Virus record (IMG/VR): IMGVR_UViG_3300028197_001695
Location: 1-64,000 of that record
Strand: one strand, 5' to 3'
Source of the DNA: a virus
DNA length: 64,000 nt
Part shown: in pieces, positions 1-8,656 of the stretch
Layout: the number at the start of each line of letters is the position of its first letter
How positions within the stretch are numbered: the first letter of the stretch is position 1
The notes under the pieces: generated by a model
The model's database searches: none
Told to the model about the DNA's origin: nothing
Seen by the model: the letters and a program-made list of their open reading frames with translations, nothing else
Made by a program: the position numbers and the translations under genes

Positions 1-346
1 AATGTTTCCTTATAGCCTCTAGTTGATAAAGAACAGCCATTGCGTTTGTCTCCATATGATTAACTGGCATCTTCCAACTCACACCAACAAAAGAATTAGC
101 AGCGAAATTGATGAAGTAATCTGGCTTCTCCTCTTCTATCACTGCCTCTGTATTAGCCTGATCTGCAACGTCTAAGTCAATAAGCTTGAAGCGTGGATTA
201 TCTACCAGATGACTAATATTATCATGGTTTTTAACACTTAATCGTCGAACTCCAGCGACAATAGTATGTTCAGTATTCTTCAAAAGGTAGTCTGCCATAA
301 AACTACCGTCTTGACCTGTGACTCCTGTGATTATTACTTTTTTCAT
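1..346 (-). CDS. gmd: GDP-mannose 4,6-dehydratase, N-terminal part (runs off window)
   Basis: The 115 visible residues begin MKKVIITGVTGQDGSF, the glycine-rich NAD(P)-binding loop typical of GDP-mannose 4,6-dehydratases. Further family marks are the VRR segment near residue 35, the NFAANSFVGVSW stretch and a METNAMAVLYQLEAIR helix. The family converts GDP-mannose to GDP-4-keto-6-deoxymannose, the precursor of fucose, rhamnose and related sugars. The catalytic YxxxK lies beyond the window edge, so activity cannot be judged. It sits 3 nt downstream of the FkbM methyltransferase stop in a minus-strand sugar-modification operon, which fits synthesis or decoration of a surface glycan. A related short-chain dehydratase is the main alternative. 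Confidence 0.85.
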   Translation of the reverse strand, partial: MKKVIITGVTGQDGSFMADYLLKNTEHTIVAGVRRLSVKNHDNISHLVDNPRFKLIDLDVADQANTEAVIEEEKPDYFINFAANSFVGVSWKMPVNHMETNAMAVLYQLEAIRKH

Positions 347-349
347 TTT

Positions 350-1018
350 TTAATTCCAATTAACGGTTTTTTGAGGGGCGAGAATATACCCAGTATGATC
401 TCCTTCAGATGGGTTCCAATCAACATCTAAATTTAAAAGCCCATGTTTCTCTGAAAAAATTTCGTAATTAAAGTCTTTCAATTTATTAAAGTCGAACCCC
501 CCATCTTCTGGCCAAACCCAATGAGGGCAGTCTTTATAATCTTGAACATCTAAATCTCTAGGTTTTGCATGAATCTCGACATACATAATTGGCCTTGCCA
601 TTCTAAAGATATTTGTGAAGGAATTTAAAACCAAAGACTCCATGCCTTCAATGTCAATTTTCATAAAAGTTGGACGCTCTAAATTCTTTTCATTTATAAA
701 ATCATTAATATCAACATACGTAATCTGTTGTTCTGCATCCTGTTCTTCTGTTCTGCAATCTCTAAACTTAGTCTCGCAGGAATATGCCCTATCAAGAAGA
801 GCTACATCGAAATATTGAACATTACCAAACTGAGAAGTATTATTTTTTAAATCTTCAAAGTTTTTAAGGCAGGGTTCGAATGCATATATTTTTTTAGGGG
901 ATGTTGCATTATTAAAAAAAGTAATCGTTTCTCCAATATGCGCTCCAATGTCATACACGACAGAAGAATCATTAATAAAGTTTAAATAAGCTAATTTTTC
1001 TATATTTCTAAAATTCAT
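350..1018 (-). CDS. FkbM family SAM-dependent methyltransferase
   Basis: A 222-residue protein with the FkbM pattern: VYDIGAHIGET near residues 22-32 (SAM-binding motif I), YAFEPCLKNFEDL (acidic ribose-binding motif II) and FMKIDIEGMESLVL near residue 118, the signature of this family. FkbM-type enzymes methylate hydroxyl groups on sugars or small molecules. It lies between a sugar dehydratase and a glycosyltransferase-methyltransferase fusion, all minus strand with gaps of 3-7 nt, so it is probably part of one operon for a methylated glycan. The exact substrate cannot be read from the sequence. Confidence 0.85.
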   Translation of the reverse strand: MNFRNIEKLAYLNFINDSSVVYDIGAHIGETITFFNNATSPKKIYAFEPCLKNFEDLKNNTSQFGNVQYFDVALLDRAYSCETKFRDCRTEEQDAEQQITYVDINDFINEKNLERPTFMKIDIEGMESLVLNSFTNIFRMARPIMYVEIHAKPRDLDVQDYKDCPHWVWPEDGGFDFNKLKDFNYEIFSEKHGLLNLDVDWNPSEGDHTGYILAPQKTVNWN

Positions 1019-1025
1019 TTTTAAC

Positions 1026-2441
1026 TTAAGGGTAAATAAAGTTAATAATATCTTTATGAGTCATGCTTTCCTTCGGCTCTAAAGTAGTATTTAAAAGTTC
1101 AGGGTTTATCCACCAATCTTCAAAAGGTTTTCCTATATGTTCGCTATGAGCCAAAGTAACGTCTTTGAATAAAACTTTGTAACCGAATAATTCCAATAAA
1201 TCTCTAGACTCTTGAACGCAATTTTCTGTTTCTGGATTATGCAAATCCCAAGTGTGTTCGAACGTCATGCACTTAAATGAGAAACCAGATTCTAGCAAAT
1301 TCTTCAAGCATTTTAAAGAGGCTCCATCAACATCCATAGAAATATAATCAATAACTTTAGGGCATCCGTTCCGCTTTAAGATTTTAATAAACTCTCCAGA
1401 ACTCACATCAATACAGAAACTTTGATTTAACCTTTGCTTCTTGCATTGCTCCGCAAAATTTTCATCTATATCAAAAAGCATTCCTGACCAACCAGATAGC
1501 TCTAATAGTTTAGTATTATTCTCTTCGACAGGAGTTCTACAACCAATGTCTAGAAAAAATCCATGTTCGCCAATTATCTTCTTGGCAAACAAGTCTTGTT
1601 GTTCTTTGCTATATGTCCTTTCGAGTATTGTCTTTTGTAAATACTCTGATACAGGTACATTAATATTAGAAATATAATCAGACTCTATTGAAATTTGATT
1701 TTTATTTCTAGGAGTCCAATTTTCAGAAGTGGAAGAATTTGGATAAAATTTGGTAGAGTAAAAAACTAAGCTTGGGTGAGAAAAAGCAGAAGCTGCCCAA
1801 ACCATCCCAGTATCTGCACTAACTAAAGCCTTACTCCCCAACATCTTTATAAGAGACTCATAATAAGTCCCACTAAATTTTTCAACACCGCTTATACACG
1901 GATCATCTGAGCCACCTAATTGAATTAATTCTAAGTCATTCGAATTACAAAAGCCCTTGACTTCTTCAATCATTCCTTCAGTCAAATTTTTAGCTCTGCC
2001 AAAGCTTGTATATGGAGAAATGCAAATGTAGTTCCCTTGCTCGACCTTTGGGTGGTTTAATTTAAAATCTTGTAATTCTTTAGGAGGTCTTGGCAAACCG
2101 TGCATTAAGCAAAACTCTTCAGTCTGATGCCAGTAATTATACCAATCTGGTATAACGTGTTTTGGCATTGGATTAAAGAATTTAACGTCCCCGTATTTCA
2201 ACTTCAGCCCTTCTATTTTTAACTTATCATTTTCAGTGGGCCAATCATCATAACCATCCCAAATTACAACTTCATCAATATCTTCACTGAGATTAAAAGC
2301 CTCTGCGACATCTTTGTATTTTTTGTTTATTCCATAAAGAAGTCTACAGCTAGGATCAAGAGATTTTACAACTCTTGCCGCAGTCAAACAAATAAAAAGG
2401 TCTCCATATTGGCCTTGATGAAATCCAATATAAGTATTCAT
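1026..2441 (-). CDS. Fusion: GT9-like glycosyltransferase plus FkbM-like methyltransferase
   Basis: 471 residues in two parts. Residues 1-280 resemble the ADP-heptose:LPS heptosyltransferase (GT9) fold: an N-terminal GQYGDLFICLTAARVVKSL segment, then QLGGSDDP and a VSADTGMVWAASAF segment, which match the GT9 nucleotide-binding C-terminal domain. Residues about 290-450 carry a second enzyme: DIGCRTPVEENNT, MLFDIDENF and ISMDVDGASLKCLKNL, an FkbM-like methyltransferase. The fusion suggests coupled sugar transfer and methylation. It overlaps the upstream methyltransferase by 4 nt (ATGA type), indicating translational coupling. GT9 assignment is by motif; sugar and acceptor are unknown. Confidence 0.75.
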   Translation of the reverse strand: MNTYIGFHQGQYGDLFICLTAARVVKSLDPSCRLLYGINKKYKDVAEAFNLSEDIDEVVIWDGYDDWPTENDKLKIEGLKLKYGDVKFFNPMPKHVIPDWYNYWHQTEEFCLMHGLPRPPKELQDFKLNHPKVEQGNYICISPYTSFGRAKNLTEGMIEEVKGFCNSNDLELIQLGGSDDPCISGVEKFSGTYYESLIKMLGSKALVSADTGMVWAASAFSHPSLVFYSTKFYPNSSTSENWTPRNKNQISIESDYISNINVPVSEYLQKTILERTYSKEQQDLFAKKIIGEHGFFLDIGCRTPVEENNTKLLELSGWSGMLFDIDENFAEQCKKQRLNQSFCIDVSSGEFIKILKRNGCPKVIDYISMDVDGASLKCLKNLLESGFSFKCMTFEHTWDLHNPETENCVQESRDLLELFGYKVLFKDVTLAHSEHIGKPFEDWWINPELLNTTLEPKESMTHKDIINFIYP

Positions 2442-3088
2442 ATATTAACAAAGAAATGAGGTGGAATGTTTTTAAATTTATCTTCAGATTTAGGCCAGAC
2501 CATTTTTGAATGCGACCACTCTTTGTTAATCAAAGTAAAGACAACTTGTACAAAAGCCTCTTTGTGAATCCTTACATCTTTAACTTCAAAAGCCATTTGT
2601 TCTAAGAATACTTTAAAGTTTTCAGGAGGATAAATTAAACTTGGATAAATTGTATTGTGAGTTATTGAAGAGTGAGGAATTGTTAAATATAGTAAGCCAT
2701 CTTGTTTGAGAATCTTTTTGATTTCGTAAAGAAGATTGTAGGGGTTTTGAACATGTTCGATGACCTCAAGGCATGTGGCTACATCAACTTGTTTTTCATT
2801 CTTTAGGAAAGAATCTGAGAACTTTTGGTCTAAGTCTACCATTGTATAATCACAATAACTCGTGGCTGCTTCAGAGTCATATCCATCAAAACCAAAAAAC
2901 TTGTTTTTGTCAGAATCTAATCTTTTGAATAAACATCCATAACCACACCCAAAATCTCCAATCCTTTGATTTTTGATCTTTTCCAACTCAAAATCTTTTA
3001 CGAAAAAATCTAATCTAGCACCATGATCACGTTCATAGTTTTCTTCTGGTTGCCTATCGAAAAAATCACAAAAATTATTGTCCTTCAT
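2438..3088 (-). CDS. Class I SAM-dependent methyltransferase (UbiG/Methyltransf_11 type)
   Basis: 216 residues. IGDFGCGYGCLFKRL near residue 42 is motif I of class I methyltransferases, FFGFDGYDSEA is motif II, and VDVATCLEVIEHVQNPYNLLYEIKKIL is the EVIEH motif common in UbiG-like enzymes. LYLTIPH follows as the post-motif strand. The gene overlaps its neighbours by 4 nt on both sides and is the third methyltransferase domain in this cluster. It probably modifies a sugar intermediate or a virion or host glycan; the substrate is not shown. Confidence 0.85.
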   Translation of the reverse strand: MKDNNFCDFFDRQPEENYERDHGARLDFFVKDFELEKIKNQRIGDFGCGYGCLFKRLDSDKNKFFGFDGYDSEAATSYCDYTMVDLDQKFSDSFLKNEKQVDVATCLEVIEHVQNPYNLLYEIKKILKQDGLLYLTIPHSSITHNTIYPSLIYPPENFKVFLEQMAFEVKDVRIHKEAFVQVVFTLINKEWSHSKMVWPKSEDKFKNIPPHFFVNI

Positions 3089-3909
3089 ATCTTAAAAGTC
3101 CTTTCTATCGAATTATTATAAGGAAATATCGAAGAAATTCTATTCTCTAAAATATTTTTTAACCCAATTGCGAAATATTGAGGATCAGAGTAAAGAGGTA
3201 AACCCCTCTCTTGGAATGGTAACCACCTCGCTTTAATCATCGGATTAGTTACTCCCACTTGTGAATAGTAGTCAGCAGTTTCTATTGTAGGAACTCCATT
3301 GGCATAAGCCATATACTTAAAACCAGAATCAATGGTTACAAAAACTTTAGCCCCCATTACGGTAATACATGCCTCCTCAATACTAGAGCAAACTATTTTA
3401 ACTTTATCCAAAACATCAGAGTAACGTTCTTTTTCTTTCTCTGTGCAAATCGCGACTAGCTTATTGCCAGTATCATAAAGAGAGTTGACCAGTTTGGTGA
3501 TATAATCCTTCTTAAGATTTTTTGGCTCCCATAAATTATGAGTCAAGTGCAAACAAACATAATCTCCTTTTGGGGCTGTGATCTCTGGTTTTGGGAAGTA
3601 ATAGAATCTACTCAACCAATCAAAATCATAAGTCGTCCATTCCATTTTGTCGATATGGAGATCATAAAAGAAATCATAATCACTCTTATCAACCTCCCCC
3701 AAAAAACAATATCTGTCAGACATGCTTGGATAAAACCTCTCTAAAACATCTAGTTGGTAAGTCTCTCCTCTATTATTATCAAAAGCGAAAGTAATATGAC
3801 AATCAGAGTTATGTTCTCTGATAGCAGGAATAAATCTATTAGACAAAAGACAATCTCCTAACCCGCCCTCTACCCTAACAAGGACTTTAGATTGTGTCAT
3901 AGAGGTCAT
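3085..3909 (-). CDS. GT9-like (heptosyltransferase-type) glycosyltransferase
   Basis: The N-terminal KVLVRVEGGLGDCLLSNRFIPAIREH is the GT9 pattern in which a GxGD loop precedes a helix. The C-terminal half has VKIVCSSIEEACITVMGAKVFVTIDSGFKYMAYANG, equivalent to the nucleotide-sugar-binding region. The open frame extends to 3972, but those extra residues overlap deep into the GT2 gene and look unlike the family. The start at 3909 (MTSMTQSK) or 3900 leaves a short overlap with the GT2 stop and matches the fold. The gene probably acts with the neighbouring transferases on one glycan. Confidence 0.75.
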   Translation of the reverse strand: MTSMTQSKVLVRVEGGLGDCLLSNRFIPAIREHNSDCHITFAFDNNRGETYQLDVLERFYPSMSDRYCFLGEVDKSDYDFFYDLHIDKMEWTTYDFDWLSRFYYFPKPEITAPKGDYVCLHLTHNLWEPKNLKKDYITKLVNSLYDTGNKLVAICTEKEKERYSDVLDKVKIVCSSIEEACITVMGAKVFVTIDSGFKYMAYANGVPTIETADYYSQVGVTNPMIKARWLPFQERGLPLYSDPQYFAIGLKNILENRISSIFPYNNSIERTFKI

Positions 3910-4498
3910 TTTGTTTTTCTTGCTTCTGAATGTCCTTAACATGAAGGATGCAAAAATGCTCAATAGGATCACTAGATAATTTAGCTTGATTATTTGCTCC
4001 AGCTAAAACCTCATGAACTTTATTCTGCCACTTAACATGACCTTTGGTAGAAACAAAGCGAGATTGAAAATCAGGGAATCCCTCCCAACCCATTTCGTTT
4101 ATGGTCCAGTTATATTTTTTGATGTGTTCTCCTGTCGCCCCGCGAACGATATTAATCCTTGGAATCCAAAGCAGATCAATACCTCCTTTTTGAACAACTG
4201 ACCTTAATGCATTTAATAAAGACGGTGGTATTTGTTCATCAGCGTCAATCTGCATCAAGTAGTCTTTTGTAGATAACTCAAATAATGTATTCTTAAACTC
4301 AGAAAAATCTTTATTAAAATCAAAGTAGTTTACCTTCAATCCGCAAAGTTCGCAGAACTCTTCAATCTCTTTAGTTACTTTGTTCTTATCTGCCAAGATG
4401 ACAATCTCTTCGTCTGGTAAAACATATGGCTCAAGTGAATTAATTAATCTTTTAAATTCGAAAAGCTCGTCTGCTACCGTTATCCCGTAAGTGATCAT
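3887..4498 (-). CDS. Family 2 glycosyltransferase
   Basis: 203 residues starting MITYGITVADELFEFKRL. Residues about 20-105 give the GT2 GT-A fold, with VILADKNK and the DxD motif in YLMQIDADEQIPPSLL. The start at 4498 is chosen because an AAGGAG sequence stands 7 nt upstream, one of the very few strong Shine-Dalgarno sequences in the window, and because the longer frame to 4549 would read through a terminator hairpin. The family transfers sugars from nucleotide-sugar donors. It is the first gene of the glycan operon that continues to the window edge. Confidence 0.85.
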   Translation of the reverse strand: MITYGITVADELFEFKRLINSLEPYVLPDEEIVILADKNKVTKEIEEFCELCGLKVNYFDFNKDFSEFKNTLFELSTKDYLMQIDADEQIPPSLLNALRSVVQKGGIDLLWIPRINIVRGATGEHIKKYNWTINEMGWEGFPDFQSRFVSTKGHVKWQNKVHEVLAGANNQAKLSSDPIEHFCILHVKDIQKQEKQNDLYDTI

Positions 4499-4536
4499 AA
4501 AAAAACTCCTTCTAGGTAAGCACAACCTAGAAGGAG
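4499..4536 (-). terminator. Rho-independent terminator after hsp20, overlapping the GT2 ribosome-binding site
   Basis: A perfect 12-bp stem (arms 4506-4517 and 4525-4536, 7-nt loop) is followed in the minus direction by seven T residues and then directly by the ATG of the GT2 gene at 4498. The 3' arm ends in AGAAGGAG, so the same bases form the terminator and the only obvious ribosome-binding site of the next gene. Confidence 0.85.
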
Positions 4537-4558
4537 CGATATAAGTCACTTCAAAGCT

Positions 4559-4984
4559 TTACTTAACTTCAATCATTATATCTTTTTTCTCCTCTTTTTC
4601 TAGAGGTATTTTGACTCTCAGTAGGCCATTCTTGTATTCTGCCTGAATGGAGTCCTTATCAACGTTCTGGTGCAAGGTAAAGTGCTTCTTGACAGATCGT
4701 CGAGATATTTTTCTATGGTAGAATTCAGCATCATCATCTTTTTGTTGAGATCCCGCCTCAATCTTTAAGGTTTGGCCAGATACAGATACAGAAATATCTT
4801 CCTGATCTAATCCAACTAATGCAAACTCAAGAATAAAATTATCATCCTTGTCCTTGTAAGCATCGTAAGGCTCTGAGCCTGAATACAATGGAGTATTAGC
4901 TTCATTAGCTAACAACTGCATACGCTTAAAGATATCTCCCTCGAAAACCAAGGGAGCCAACATTTTATTTATCATCATTGTCAT
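4559..4984 (-). CDS. hsp20: Small heat shock protein (Hsp20/alpha-crystallin family)
   Basis: 141 residues. An alpha-crystallin domain runs from about residue 45 to the end: EFALVGLDQEDISVSVSGQTLKI, the central strands, then GLLRVKIPLEKEEKKDIMIEV. The GLLRVKIP stretch is the family signature (A-x-x-x-n-GvL-x-v-x-x-P). Such chaperones hold unfolding proteins and occur in several T4-like marine phages. The gene stands alone between the RNR unit and a terminator hairpin just beyond its stop. The first of several in-frame ATGs near the start is uncertain within four codons. Confidence 0.9.
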   Translation of the reverse strand: MTMMINKMLAPLVFEGDIFKRMQLLANEANTPLYSGSEPYDAYKDKDDNFILEFALVGLDQEDISVSVSGQTLKIEAGSQQKDDDAEFYHRKISRRSVKKHFTLHQNVDKDSIQAEYKNGLLRVKIPLEKEEKKDIMIEVK

Positions 4985-5064
4985 ACTACTATTTTTAGTT
5001 AGTTTTTGTTTTTCTAGCCCCGTTTTGGGTGCTGGAAATTCTCAGACAATAGAGGTATACTAAA

Positions 5065-5166
5065 TCAATCCTCGTCGAATTGTGCTTCGTCAATACGATC
5101 TAGTATAAATGCTATTGTTTCGTCGAGTTCTACCTCGTCTGTAAAATTAATTTCTGGTTCGGTCAT
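5065..5166 (-). CDS. Small acidic protein, unknown function
   Basis: A 33-residue frame begins MTEPEINFTDEVELDETIAF and ends in a run of aspartate and glutamate. It occupies the gap between nrdA and hsp20 on the same strand, with a start 38 nt after the nrdA stop. No Shine-Dalgarno sequence is seen, as for most genes here. Codon use and the lack of competing frames make it plausible. No function is recognised. Confidence 0.5.
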   Translation of the reverse strand: MTEPEINFTDEVELDETIAFILDRIDEAQFDED

Positions 5167-5204
5167 AGTGCATGTATATACACAATCCAGAACCTTGGGG
5201 AAAT

Positions 5205-6851
5205 TTACCCTTCGCAAGATTTACATTCCATCATAGATCTTGCTAACTCTTGGCTAGGATTAGCACTTCTTTGATAATAGAAGCCTTTAATTCCATTCTG
5301 CCATCCATAAATCAAAAGCTGATTCACTTCTTTAGCAGGAGCTTTAGGGGCGACCATGATATTTAAAGATTGACCTTGATCGATATACTTTTGTCTTTGG
5401 GATGCTTGGATAACAATTTCTTTTTGACTGATTTCTCCAAAAGTTTTAAATACCTCCTTCTCATCATCAGACAAGAAGGATAAATGCTGCACTGACCCTC
5501 CTTTCCCTAGAACACTCATCCAAACATCATCATTATCTTTACCCTTCTCGACTAAGAGGGTTTTGAGGTAAGGATTTCTAAAGGTAAATTTACCTTTGGC
5601 GAGATCTTTAGTAAAATAATTACCATTGAGAGGTTCGATAGATGGAGAAACCTGACCTAAAATAAAGGAACTACTAGTGGTTGGCGCAATAGCTAGAGTG
5701 GTGGTATTTCGACGACCATAACCCTCACAATGCATAGGCTCCCCTAAACCTTCAGCCATTTCTGCTGTAGCATTATCCGCACGTTGACGAATGGTTTTCC
5801 AAATAGAACTATTCTGCATCTTAGCCTCCATACTCTCAAAGCTAATCATCTTACTTTGTAGGTAAGAATGCCAACCAAGAACCCCCATGCCCAAAGCCCT
5901 ATGACGCTTGGCGAAGTTATGAGAAGACTCCATGAATGGGATATTTTTCGTCTTTAGGATATACTCCTCCATTACCGCATCAAGGAACATCACTAGGGTC
6001 TCAACAGCATCAGTCTTTTCTATCTCTTCCCATCTTACAAGATTCAAAGAAGATAAACAACAAACAAAAGACTCATCTTCTTTAGACGGTAAGCTAATCT
6101 CGTTGCAAAGATTAGAAGCGTAAATCTTCATATCTTTATCTTTGTAGCAGTCAGGAGCATTCTTATTTGCTGTATCTTGGAAAAAGATATATGGATATCC
6201 AGTCTCAAAACGCTTTCTAATTACAGAAGCCCAAAGCTGACGTTTTTCTGTATCACCATCAATCATGCTTTGCATCCAATCATCAGTTACAGTAAGGGCG
6301 AAAGACATATCTTGAATGGCGTTACCCTCACTCTTAATGCGGAGAAACTCTTTTACATCAGGATGTTCGATAGGGAGATAAGCCGCGAAAGAACCACGAC
6401 GAACATTCCCCTGAGAAACAACAGCAGCAACTTTATCAAACAGCTCCATAAAATGGACTGCTCCAGATGATTCGCCACCAGAATTGATTGGTGCTCCACG
6501 CTCGCGAAGATCACCAAAATAAGCAGAAGTCCCTGACCCGTGCTTAGTCTGCATTCCTACCTCAGACTGTTTGGCTAAGATGCCATCCATTCTGTCAGGA
6601 ACGTAGACTCCGTTACAGGATATCGGTAGACCACGATCACGACCAAAATTAGACCAAACAGGGGAAGCTAAGGAATAAAATCCCTGCTTCATATAAGACT
6701 CAAACTTGTCAGCAAACCCGTCCATGCTTAGATACGCTTCAGCAGTATCTGCAATATCACGAATCCTCTGCTCTGGAGTTTCACCCTTCTTTAGATATCC
6801 CCTCTCAAGAAATAACCTTGAGTCATCATTTAGCCAATAGTAGTCTGTCAT
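5205..6851 (-). CDS. nrdA: Ribonucleoside-diphosphate reductase, large (alpha) subunit, class I
   Basis: 548 residues, shorter than E. coli NrdA (761) because the N-terminal ATP-cone is absent; the protein starts directly in the catalytic barrel. The three active-site cysteines are placed as in the family: C79 in LPISCNGVYV, the thiyl-radical cysteine in NLCNEISLP near residue 248, and the partner cysteine in FVCCLSSLNL. The C-terminal redox tail CKSC (543-546) is present. It makes deoxynucleotides with NrdB, from which it is separated by no spacer (NrdB stop immediately precedes its ATG). Loss of the ATP-cone suggests weak dATP feedback control. Confidence 0.95.
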   Translation of the reverse strand: MTDYYWLNDDSRLFLERGYLKKGETPEQRIRDIADTAEAYLSMDGFADKFESYMKQGFYSLASPVWSNFGRDRGLPISCNGVYVPDRMDGILAKQSEVGMQTKHGSGTSAYFGDLRERGAPINSGGESSGAVHFMELFDKVAAVVSQGNVRRGSFAAYLPIEHPDVKEFLRIKSEGNAIQDMSFALTVTDDWMQSMIDGDTEKRQLWASVIRKRFETGYPYIFFQDTANKNAPDCYKDKDMKIYASNLCNEISLPSKEDESFVCCLSSLNLVRWEEIEKTDAVETLVMFLDAVMEEYILKTKNIPFMESSHNFAKRHRALGMGVLGWHSYLQSKMISFESMEAKMQNSSIWKTIRQRADNATAEMAEGLGEPMHCEGYGRRNTTTLAIAPTTSSSFILGQVSPSIEPLNGNYFTKDLAKGKFTFRNPYLKTLLVEKGKDNDDVWMSVLGKGGSVQHLSFLSDDEKEVFKTFGEISQKEIVIQASQRQKYIDQGQSLNIMVAPKAPAKEVNQLLIYGWQNGIKGFYYQRSANPSQELARSMMECKSCEG

Positions 6852-7823
6852 TTAAAACAAGTCTTCTGCGTTGAACGTCTGCGAATTTTTTGAATACTCG
6901 ACTGGTCGAGCATAAAAGAAGTCAGTAGCATTATTGCCAAGTAACTCCTCTTCAAACCAGATGGTATCTTTCAGCAGATTTTTGTCAACATCAAAAGCTT
7001 GTTTAAAGCCGATTCTTTCCATAGAATCGTTGATTCTATTTTTAATGAACTCCTTGAGGACAATTCCATTCAATCCCTTCTCACGTATGCCATTAATCAT
7101 CCAATCTACGATTTTACTCTCAGCATTAAATGCTTGTTGAGCTTCGTCAAGAACTCGTTGTTCCAATTCCTCGTCAAAAAGCTCAGGATGCTCTTCGCGG
7201 ATAGTATTAATGATCTTCATTCCAACGAGAGCATGGAGGTTCTCTTCATTACGAGTATACTTAACTTGTTGATCAGTGTCCTTTAGAACATTTTTGTTTC
7301 TAGCAAACCAGTTTATTACGTAAAATTGGGAAAACAGCGACACGTTTTCTACAAAAAGGGTGAACAGGATTAAAGCATAAACATATTGCTTCTTGCTATT
7401 CTTATAAAACTTATGCGTATATTTACGAAGGTAGTTCACTCGACCCTCAATGAAGTCAAGCTTCAAATTTTCCTCAAATACATCTTCTAGACCCAATACC
7501 TCAAGCAAGCGTTCATAGGCGTTATTGTGAATAACCTCTACGTTTGCCATAACGAACCCCAAATCACTCAATGATGGGTGTGGCAAATTATCACCAAGCT
7601 TACTCCAGAACTTTTTAACAGCAACTTCGATCTGCCCAATAGCAGAAAGTGTTCTAACGATTATCTCTTTCTCCCTCTCATCAAGCGAAACATTGAAGTC
7701 CTGAATATCAGAAGAAAAGCTAAATTCTTTATCGGTCCAGAACCCATTATGCATTGCCTCAATAAACTCTCCTGCCCACGGATAATGGTCAGGCTTCCTC
7801 GATATTTGCTCTTCAAAAATCAT
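6852..7823 (-). CDS. nrdB: Ribonucleoside-diphosphate reductase, small (beta) subunit
   Basis: 323 residues beginning MIFEEQISRKPDHYPWAGEF. Diiron-ligand helices are visible: ANVEVIHNNAYERLLE and a later YTRNEENLHALVG segment with the E and H ligands. The protein carries the radical cofactor for NrdA. The frame is open to 7889, but the start at 7823 is preferred because the family begins near this point and because a late-type motif (GTGTAAATA) at 7832-7840 lies 8 nt upstream. It is the first gene of the minus-strand RNR-Hsp20 unit. Confidence 0.93.
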   Translation of the reverse strand: MIFEEQISRKPDHYPWAGEFIEAMHNGFWTDKEFSFSSDIQDFNVSLDEREKEIIVRTLSAIGQIEVAVKKFWSKLGDNLPHPSLSDLGFVMANVEVIHNNAYERLLEVLGLEDVFEENLKLDFIEGRVNYLRKYTHKFYKNSKKQYVYALILFTLFVENVSLFSQFYVINWFARNKNVLKDTDQQVKYTRNEENLHALVGMKIINTIREEHPELFDEELEQRVLDEAQQAFNAESKIVDWMINGIREKGLNGIVLKEFIKNRINDSMERIGFKQAFDVDKNLLKDTIWFEEELLGNNATDFFYARPVEYSKNSQTFNAEDLF

Positions 7824-7831
7824 TGTGTATC

Positions 7832-7840
7832 TATTTACAC
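7832..7840 (-). promoter_or_regulatory. Late-type promoter motif before nrdB
   Basis: On the minus strand the bases read GTGTAAATA, 8 nt before the nrdB ATG. This is one of twelve similar AGTGTAAT-like sites before genes in the window, and it stands where a new minus-strand unit must begin. Confidence 0.5.
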
Positions 7841-8068
7841 GGTTGTCAAAAATGGGCAATGAAAAAATGAAAAAAGTTGGCAAAGCCATTATATTAATGC
7901 GAACGCAGTGAGTATTAATATAATACGAATCCTAACAGCACTGTAAGGATACGTACCCTTACTACTGCGGCTTCCAATACGTCCATTATAATTACTGAGA
8001 AAAATCCGTCAACAAAAAAGTTTTAGTTGATTTTTTGTAGATTTTTCCTAGCATAATCGTAGTTAGGT
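7841..8068. promoter_or_regulatory. Divergent control region between nrdB and the sigma-like gene
   Basis: No gene is supported here. It holds a short hairpin (GTAAGG at 7943-7948 with CCTTAC at 7957-7962) and an AT-rich stretch before 8069. A -10-like CATAAT at 8052-8057 would start transcription about 5 nt before the ATG of the sigma-like gene; the best -35 match (TTGATT, 8027-8032) is 19 bp away, so this promoter is only tentative. Confidence 0.35.
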
Positions 8069-8656
8069 ATGGACAATCAAGCTACTGACCCCGAATTAAC
8101 AAATTTGATCAAAGAGGAGGATCATGAGGAGGCATTAAATGTTTTAATATGCAGACACTCTGGCATATACATTGACATGGTTAGGAGGTATGCGTCGAAG
8201 TCTCTCCCCACAAATGACATAGCGGATATTATCAATGACAAAGATTATATTATCTACAAGGCAGCTTTAGATTACGATGAACTTAAAGCTAAGTTCTCAA
8301 CTCATGTTGGTAACAAAGCCAAATACCTTTGTTTAAGCAGAAAGACTGCTCGAAAGAAAAACAAAACCACATTGTCCTTCGATTCTATTGACTATGCAGA
8401 GGAGTCAAAAGATTTACACCCAGATCAAAGCTGTGAAATCAGAGAAAGCTTTTCCTCAATCATTGATTTGATCAATAATCATCGCGACGAAAGAGTAAAA
8501 ATTATTTTTAAAGAAAGATATTTTGGAGGAGAGGGAAGCAAGCTCAACACTTGGAAGAATATTGGAGACAAGATTGGCATATCTGCTCAAGGATGCATAA
8601 ACATACATGACAAGTCTTTAGAAGAATTTAAAAAACAAATTAAAAAAAATGCATAA
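8069..8656 (+). CDS. Sigma-70-family-like RNA polymerase factor (first of two)
   Basis: 195 residues. Residues about 25-95 resemble sigma region 2: a helix around YIDMVRRYA, then DIADIINDKDYIIYKAALDY and KAKFSTHVGNKAKYL, the usual FSTY-like position. Residues about 140-190 resemble region 4, a helix-turn-helix: RVKIIFKERYFGG, TWKNIGDKIGISAQGCINIHDKSL. Length is close to short phage late sigma factors such as T4 gp55 (185). It would direct host RNA polymerase to phage promoters. It opens a plus-strand unit and overlaps the next gene by 8 nt. Confidence 0.7.
   Translation: MDNQATDPELTNLIKEEDHEEALNVLICRHSGIYIDMVRRYASKSLPTNDIADIINDKDYIIYKAALDYDELKAKFSTHVGNKAKYLCLSRKTARKKNKTTLSFDSIDYAEESKDLHPDQSCEIRESFSSIIDLINNHRDERVKIIFKERYFGGEGSKLNTWKNIGDKIGISAQGCINIHDKSLEEFKKQIKKNA

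Noticed and set aside
3910-3972. N-terminal extension of the GT9-like gene
   Set aside because: It would overlap the GT2 gene by 86 nt and adds residues foreign to the family; start moved to 3909.
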